From Hexactinellida sp. DTS-2022 (lineage: Eukaryota > Porifera > Hexactinellida), in contig JAPNXP010000010.1 in assembly GCA_028753945.1 (NCBI GenBank), forward strand, positions 3,165,042 to 3,229,041: a stretch of DNA of 64,000 nucleotides, read 5' to 3'. The position numbers and the translations under genes are program-made. Positions within the stretch are counted from its first letter, which is position 1. Each line of letters opens with the position of its first letter. The notes below the pieces were generated by a model that worked only from the letters and a program-made list of their open reading frames with translations, was not told the DNA's origin and did not search any database. Below are positions 57,782 to 64,000 of the stretch, piece after piece.

Positions 57782-60518
57782 CATAGCCTACTCTATATAA
57801 GGCCTACCATCAAATGTACCATGGATGAAGTAGTGTACGATGAGATTAATTTTAGAAATTAATCTGTTATAATAAATAATTCTAGTAAATTAATAGATTT
57901 TCTCTATTGAGTCTTTATTGCTTACTTAACAACAATGATAAGAATACATAAATAATAATGTGGGTTCAAATAACAATAATAATAACAATACTAATAATAG
58001 AAGAGTAGCCTTCTGGTGAATTTCATTAATGTGAGAACTTCTTCAGTTTTCGCTTTTCTATACCCTTAGATGCAACAGCGGAGTTATAATTATTAACCTT
58101 AGCTAGTAAACAGTTGGCGCAAGTGAAAATAAGAATTTTTAGGATAGTCAAAATAGAGACACCACAAGAAATGCAACTCAATTTAGCAATCGCATCAGTC
58201 TCTTCTAAGAATATCAAGGTTACTTTCACAATAATTTTTCTGGATGATCCTTCCCTCAATATCGCCAACAAGTTTTCTTTGCTTTCAATTGCAATTAACG
58301 TCTTCCATAAAGTTACTATAGATTCGAGGATAAACTTAGATGGATACTTTAGGCCACCACGGTCAGTTAATTGCAAAAGCCTGAACTCGGGTTGTGAATC
58401 TTCATCAAAGATAAAGTCTTTGTCAATGGTCAAAAAATCAATGCAAACATGACATGGCTGAGTTTTAAAAATATATTTATGTACTGCATAACCAGCAATA
58501 AAAGCTAATGAGTGAAAACTACATTCAATGGAAGTTAGATCATCAATTTCATCCCAGACTAGTTGGACATCGATTTCATCGCCATTATTCGTATCAAGGG
58601 ATGAGTATGAATCAATAAATGTCTGAATTGAATATAAGCCACAATCTTGTTGTGAAGCAAAAATCTTTAATATGTTAGATAACTTGAGGCGGCGTTCAGT
58701 TTACAGGATTTGAAGATACGAGATATGATAGTTTGAACCTGACATCATAAGATATGATTCAACCAGTTGTTTCGAATACTTTTCAAAATGTGCACAAAGT
58801 CAAAATTAACATAGAGTTTACTTTTAGTATCAGAAGGGTGTGGTACACTAGTCTCTAACTGTTTAGTGGAGAAAATAACTAAATAAGTTCATGTTTAAAG
58901 GGTAATTGTCGGTAGAAATAATCTGTACTTTCAAACCGCAAGATTCGATATCCAAAATACAAGACTTAATTATAGGAAAGGTATTCAGCAGATATAGATA
59001 CGCAAGGTATCAAACGAGAAATACAGGACCATTTTTTGTGTAAACTAGAAACCATGATAGCAAATACAGTTCTTGTGGGGTATTCAGGGGATAAGTTAGG
59101 ACCAAATATTTTCCCACCCTTCCCACCCCTCAGACTTAAGTTAACGTGGATCTCATCCATCTGAATAATTACATTCTTCTCTTGAGAACTTAAAGAAGAA
59201 GTTACCTGGCTAAGGTAAGTACAAGAGTCGTTTTCCAGCCCAAAAGAAGAGTACAATTTTCTAGTGTATGAACATGTGGAAAAGAAATGCATTCTGAACT
59301 TTGGAGAATTTGTAACTAGCAGGAGAAACCAGATGCGTTTTTATGGCCAGAATTTGTGTAAGAACATTATATCTCCTTCTCTTCTTGTAAATACCCACAT
59401 TCTCTAGTTGGCCAAGAATAAATTGTAACCTTGGCAAATCAGAACAATTGGATTCTGTTTCATCACTATCTAATAGATTACATATGGCCTCCTCAATATG
59501 TGATATTGCTTTAGAGATATGGTGAGGATGTTTCTTCTGAGGGGAAGAACTAAGTTTCAGAGTAATCTCTGTAAACAGCGTTTCAATTTGTCGGATATCA
59601 GTGATAGAGATAAGTGAGAGAGAAATGGACTCCCCGTATATATATCCGTTCACAGATAAAAAAAGAATCTATTTCAAGAGAAACATCTGCACAAATGTTA
59701 TTATTTTCCATCTTAGGCAAAAAAATATCACACAATTATCTGTTTGAATCCAAACTTACCAGTCAGTTGGGATTGTTATCAAAGCTAACTTATCTCGTAA
59801 TTCTTGTATACAACCAACACGAAACTTCTCCATTTCTGTATTCTCTGATCTCAAGCTGAGATTAGTTGCTTGGTTCAATAAATCTTCCTCTTTGGAGTCG
59901 TAAGAGAACCGAGTTCGTTTGATTCTAATTGAAGGGGTAGAGGAATAATAAGAAGGGCAACCAGCAAGGAGAGAGGGGGCAGCGCCAGGATTTAATTTGG
60001 GTCTTCCTCGCGGGACCTCATAGGATGTGCCATCTCCTCTGAGTACCGTGTGAAAATATTGAATATCTTCCTTCGGAAAATGCTTAGCACACACATACAC
60101 CATTTTGAGGTCAGAAATATCCTCACGATGGAGAGCACGTATCCATGCATGTCGTAACTCTAGTGGACCATCTGGAAGTTTAAAAATTGGGACGCGCTCT
60201 TCTGGGGTATAATTACCCCTACAACCAGGGGCAGAACAGTTCGGGATTGAGAAAAATTAAATATCTAACTATTAAAAAGAAAAATAGTCAAATATAGTAC
60301 TAGGAAGTGCTTAAAATATCGGTGGAAGGAGAATTGGATTAATTAATTACTAAAAATTAACTAAATCAGTAACAACTTGATCCAACTAAATTTAAAATAT
60401 TTCTAACTGTACAGAGATAAGTGTAAATAACTATGGGCCAATAATAATATCGTACACTACTTCATCCTTGGTGCAAAATATTAGCTTTGATGGTAGGCCT
60501 TATATAGAGTAGGCTATG
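57782..60518 (-). mobile_element. P element P5 (THAP type), internally deleted
   Basis: The inverted ends begin CATAGCCTACTCTATATAAG on both sides, with CATCAAA and CCATGGATGAAGTAGTGTAC/ CCAAGGATGAAGTAGTGTAC subterminal blocks. The 7-bp duplication GTATATC flanks it (57775-57781, 60519-60525). It lies within a MULE transposase sequence in the same orientation. Confidence 0.93.
58026..60247 (-). pseudogene. P5 transposase, start codon lost and core deleted
   Basis: The THAP finger is complete in sequence (CSAPGCRGNYTPEERVPIFK to VYVCAKHF, about 60240-60075), but the position of the start Met, an ATG before PN-CSAPGC in P1 and P2, reads ATC at about 60247-60245. Downstream are KRTRFSYDSKEEDLLNQATN, SITDIRQIETLFTEITLKL, VIIQMDEIHVNLSL (first Asp), STDNYPLNMNLF near 58910 and DFVHILKSIRNNWLN near 58780. 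There the frame jumps to the (FGL)YLMMSGSNYHIS region, so several hundred bases containing the conserved RQNV.L and EHHFGLY segments (including the catalytic Glu) are deleted. The C-terminus is 58433-58026. It is non-functional. Confidence 0.88.
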
Positions 60519-61035
60519 GTATATCATTAGTTGGAGAATAATATAGATGGAAGTTAGAACAGCAATTGTTTGTAAAGTCAGTTTGGCAGTTCTAAAGCGA
60601 GTATGGATCAAGGAAGCATAGGAAAATTACTTAGTCTCTCTATATTAAGAGAAGAATCGAGCTGACAGAAGAGAGGAAAGTGTGACGTAATTGTCGGATT
60701 TTGAGAGAGCATGGCAGCTAATTCGTCATACTTCGCTGTGATCGGGGCTACTTGTGTACGAACTTTGCTTTTCAAATCCGATATCACCTTTTCAATATAT
60801 TTCCCTCTGGGTCAGGAATGCACTGATCGCGATGAGGAATTTGGAGCCGGCTATTAGTATTTTCCATATTGTTAGCAATATATAGACATCCATTACAGTC
60901 GCTAGTAAGACACCGCCATCGTTTTTTTGTGATACTGGAGACAAATTTATCAAATCTGTAAGAATAGCCTTCAAAGGCAATATCCAGACACTTTTTTGTT
61001 CTCATAATTTGATGCCATGTTGAAAATAACCTCAT

Positions 61036-62682
61036 ATATAGTTAACATAGAATTCAAAGAATTTATAGTGAATTCAATTATACAAATGAAGTATCCCTGA
61101 GGTGTCCCATTATCATCACTAAGCATAAAAATAGTGCAGTAGACCTATTCAATAATAACATTTGATTGAATAATAGTATCATTCAATGTGGCTTAGTCCA
61201 TTTAGGTTTCGCTCATTTGAGTTCGCCAAACTGGGTATCGCAAATCATTGGAACCGACCTAAATATAGTATTTTCTGAATTTTTTAAGGATAACTTTGGC
61301 CCACGAAAACAATAAACGCCGGGCCACTTATTTGAAGCAATACGGCTTGTTAAAATTGAAATGGAAAGCTGAAAGTATAAGTTATATCAAATAAAGTGAA
61401 AATTAGAATGTTGTGAGATTCACTTTACGACAAGGCGTGATTTACTTAATGAATTATCACTGTGAATGGTTGTATTTTTTTCAAATAAAAAATACACTAA
61501 TAAATAGTAAGAATGTTAAGTAAATGTATATGACAAGACTAAACGAAGTCTTGTCATTTAATTTGAACATGAACGGGATAGTTAGAATGAAACTTTAGCA
61601 CCTGAGCGCTTACTAGCATTAATTAATTAAATCCCTGCCTCCTGCATTGAAACTATTTCACTCCGAATTCCTTACTCACAGCATCAGTCTAGTGATGGAT
61701 AGATATTTGCTAGCTACAGTAGAATATCGTTGATAAGAACACGGCTAAAGCGAAATATCAGTTAACGAGTGCGGGACAACTGGAGATGGCGGGACTTTGC
61801 ACATATATTGGACTTCCACTTTTGAGGTGAGACATATTATATTATTATTACATTTACTTGATCAATTAAGTGGTACAGTTATACACCCTGGTCCCAGAGT
61901 GAGAAATATACAAAAAAATTCTTAAATTTTAAGTTATTTGTCTAATACATACTAAATTGATTGTATGTACCTTGATTATGCAAACTTATTGTTTGAAGTA
62001 GAATTGAAAAGGTATAAAAAGTAAGGTTTCATAACTCTAAGGATTTGTATACGAATTTTCTAGGATGAGCGTGACAGTCGGTGTAATTGAATAATTGGAG
62101 ACTATTATGCATATTAATATCTGTAAATGTACACAAATCATTACCAAACCTAATGCCTACATGGTAAATAGTTATTAACATAAACTTAGTGAGTTATAGT
62201 GCATAAAATGATGAACAAATCTAGTCCAAATTGGAGTTATATATATACAAGATGTTTCATCATGTTATTACTCGAAAGGACGCATGTGTACGCCTTAGTG
62301 GTATAGTATATTTTGTTTATCATAGTATTTACTAGATTTGATGAGAAAACTGTGTTGCGATAACTTGCGGGTTTTCTGAAAATTTACACATTCCATTCCC
62401 ATCACCCTGTTGCTATAGACTTCATATACATACTACTATATTATGAATAGCCCTATATTATTGAATAATAATTTCCTTGGCTCAATTAGAATACTTACAT
62501 GTTTATACCTTCATGATGTATAATCAAAAAATTGATTTGTCATTTTAATTATGTGAGAACTATGTTAGGAACCCAGAATTTTTGGTTAATTAAATAGTGT
62601 TCACCTTTTGCGAATTTATTTCTTACTTGCTTATACCCTACTTTGTAACCGACTAAATTTGTATTAGATCTAGTCCTTCTTG
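61036..62682. other. Upstream region of the RAG1-like frame; no gene seen
   Basis: AT-rich. ACAGTAGAATATCGTTGATA at about 61717 resembles a Tigger terminus, but no right end was found. I could not find a terminal inverted repeat that would mark the left end of a RAG1/Transib-type transposon. The last stop in the reading frame before the RAG1-like ATG is TAG at 62671-62673. Confidence 0.4.
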
Positions 62683-64000
62683 ATGTCTTTATCGTATAAA
62701 AAGGTTTTCGACATATTCGAACAATGTAAGGAGGATAGATTTGCCAAGCCAAACAGTGAATTGATACGTTCTATGATATTGTCCTATTTGGGACTCGAAG
62801 ATATACCTATCAACGAAGAAAACTTTGAGCGTTTACTGAAATTAGCTGGTCTCTCGTATAATAGACACGTAGAAAATAAGAGAAAAAAAATATCTTTAGA
62901 TGAGATTAAGCTCCAATCAATTGCCTTCTCTAAAGATAGTTTATTGAACCCGGATCCTTTTAGTGATTCTGTTGATGCCGGGACACAAACAGAATATTCA
63001 GTTCCAAAACGACGTAAATCTATTGATAAGTTGGAATCACGCAAACAAATTCTAAAGAGAACCAACGAATTATATCAACAGGCTTGCGATGCTGCTAAGA
63101 GTGAAGGTATAGAACTTCATAGATTTCTTGGAATTTTACTCCACAGATATGGAGTAGAGTGCCACTCATCTATATTAAGTGATATTGGTAATTCACTATG
63201 GCATGATGAGATCAAATCTACCAAAAGAATCCCTAATGATGTCTCCCTAGCCGTTTATACAGAATGTAATTTAGGGAGGCAGACCTATACTAAAATGAGG
63301 TTATTACTAAAAAATTCCAAATTTGATGTATTCCCACCTTGGAATTCGATACGATCTTTACAAAAGACATTAACTCCCGATATTGTTCCCATTCCCGATC
63401 CTCACCGTGGCGTATATTTCCCATTAGTTCCTTCAAATAAAATCACCACAGAACAAATCAATAGATCAATAAACTTGTGTCCGTCAAAACTACCTAATGA
63501 TATACCAATCTTGATGAAAATAAAATTTGGATTTGATGGGAGTGGTAACCATTCTGTATATCATCAAAAAGGAAATATGGATACTAACAACCTCATAATG
63601 GCCACTTTTTGTCCTCTCGAATTATCATTTGGAAAAATGTTGTTATGGAAAGAACCATCTCCTAATTCACCTAAATCACACCGGCCCATCATGATTCAGC
63701 TTGGAAAAGAAAGCTACGAATCTCTACAATCTCTGAAACTATTTGACCATGATAAAAAAATGCTCAAAGAAGAGGGAATTATATTCGACTTAAACTCGAA
63801 CACAATTAGAGTAAAATATGACATCAAAACGACTATGATTGATCGCAAAGCTTCAAATATATATTTAGGCCTAGGGGGCGCATATTGTGACTTATGCAGT
63901 CTCTCTAAAGAAGAATGTCGAGATTTGGAGAATATACATCAGGGATTTACAATTGATAGAACCATTGATTCTATTAATGAGATTTTCAGCACAAATTCCG
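62683..64000 (+). CDS. RAG1/Transib-like transposase, N-terminal part, runs off the window
   Basis: RAG1 and Transib transposases share a DDE RNase H-like core followed by a zinc-binding C-terminal part. ATG at 62683 opens 439 codons without a stop to the window end. Matches by motif: IKFGFDGSGNHSVYHQKG, with D285 where RAG1 has its first catalytic Asp (D600); KTTMIDRKASN, with D387 corresponding to RAG1 D708 (Transib has M-I-D-G-K); and GGAYCDLCSLSKEEC, with C402xxC405 corresponding to C727xxC730, 15-18 residues further on. Between the two Asp residues, TNNLIMATFCPLELSFGKM is in keeping with the family. Residues 1-130 are polar with no clear domain. The third catalytic residue (Glu) and the zinc-binding His residues would lie beyond the window. 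No RAG2-like frame is seen. The frame is clean, unlike most others here. The assignment rests on motifs read by eye. Confidence 0.75.
   Translation, partial: MSLSYKKVFDIFEQCKEDRFAKPNSELIRSMILSYLGLEDIPINEENFERLLKLAGLSYNRHVENKRKKISLDEIKLQSIAFSKDSLLNPDPFSDSVDAGTQTEYSVPKRRKSIDKLESRKQILKRTNELYQQACDAAKSEGIELHRFLGILLHRYGVECHSSILSDIGNSLWHDEIKSTKRIPNDVSLAVYTECNLGRQTYTKMRLLLKNSKFDVFPPWNSIRSLQKTLTPDIVPIPDPHRGVYFPLVPSNKITTEQINRSINLCPSKLPNDIPILMKIKFGFDGSGNHSVYHQKGNMDTNNLIMATFCPLELSFGKMLLWKEPSPNSPKSHRPIMIQLGKESYESLQSLKLFDHDKKMLKEEGIIFDLNSNTIRVKYDIKTTMIDRKASNIYLGLGGAYCDLCSLSKEECRDLENIHQGFTIDRTIDSINEIFSTNS

Larger units (their letters stand above)
57101..61035 (-). pseudogene. Second MULE transposase (FLYWCH), split by P5
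   Basis: Read on the minus strand. 61035-60784 encodes a FLYWCH zinc finger (KRWRCLTSDCNGCLYIANN, then LQIPHRDQC). After a frameshift near 60800 a linker follows (IEKVISDLKSKVRTQVAPIT, then KYDELAAMLSQNPT). P5 (57782-60518) interrupts. The core resumes with HCVDGTFNSVHNLYMQLFSI (first Asp, about 57745), GDQLIPFIYCLLTAKTRVMY, an in-frame TAA in place of a probable CAA, FRFLKDKASSL, LFTCDFEPALIASFRIEFP (second Asp), GLSQVYINDENSRL, LLALAFVPIVQIPLTFENLN and RRTNNNLEGWHFLLNRRVRN (Glu), ending near 57101. It differs from the 25271 MULE, whose Glu motif is GAESYHKSL, so this is another family. The plus-strand frame at 57437-57631 is its shadow. Confidence 0.85.

Noticed and set aside
60526-62682. 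Left terminal repeat (RSS-like) for the RAG1-like element
   Set aside because: No CACWRTG-type end with a convincing partner was found; the partner end would be outside the window.

Overview
The window looks like intergenic and intronic DNA from an AT-rich, transposon-saturated invertebrate genome. Evidence for this is spliceosomal-type introns (GT..AG), a mitochondrial HIBCH-like host exon, THAP-type P transposases, FLYWCH/MULE transposases, pogo/Tigger, hAT-ZMYM and a RAG1/Transib-like transposase. I cannot fix the phylum from the sequence alone. There is no bacterial operon structure, and I found no rRNA, tRNA or CRISPR array.

Layout: 0.7-4.6 kb is a decayed P element (P1) carrying a hAT MITE. 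5.0-8.0 kb is a decayed hAT-ZMYM transposase (minus strand) broken by two MITEs, one of which carries a third. 8.6-11.5 kb is a run of MITEs. 12.15-16.38 kb is P2 (minus), with a hAT MITE in its transposase. 17.2-17.9 kb is a decayed NHL-repeat coding segment. 18.4-23.9 kb is MITEs and simple repeats. 24.2-29.2 kb is a Tigger/pogo element with a complete MULE (24.95-27.29 kb) inserted in the last codons of its transposase gene; the MULE encodes FLYWCH-like, DDE and MDM2-like RING parts. 31.4-33.4 kb is a deleted P element (P3). 33.8-34.5 kb is a large palindromic TTAA element. 35.9-38.3 kb holds two homologous decayed genes of an unrecognised family facing each other. 38.4-42.5 kb is P4 (plus), the best preserved P element. 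42.8-46.5 kb holds unclassified repeats and a gypsy-type integrase remnant. 46.7-52.9 kb is dense with MITEs, including a 2.3-kb foldback element. 53.1-53.55 kb is the last coding exon of a HIBCH-like gene (minus), the one clear host gene. 57.1-61.0 kb is a second, decayed MULE (minus) split by P5. From 62.68 kb to the window edge an uninterrupted 439-codon frame encodes the N-terminal half of a RAG1/Transib-like transposase that continues outside the window.

Most element borders below are supported by terminal inverted repeats plus target-site duplications (TSDs): 8 bp for hAT and MULE, TA for Tigger, TTAA or CTAA for the palindromes. Unexpectedly, the three P elements with both ends intact have 7-bp TSDs, whereas 8 bp is the canonical value. 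The nesting gives a relative order of insertions. Almost all coding regions are broken by frameshifts, stops, deletions or insertions. The RAG1-like frame, P4 and the inner MULE are the freshest.
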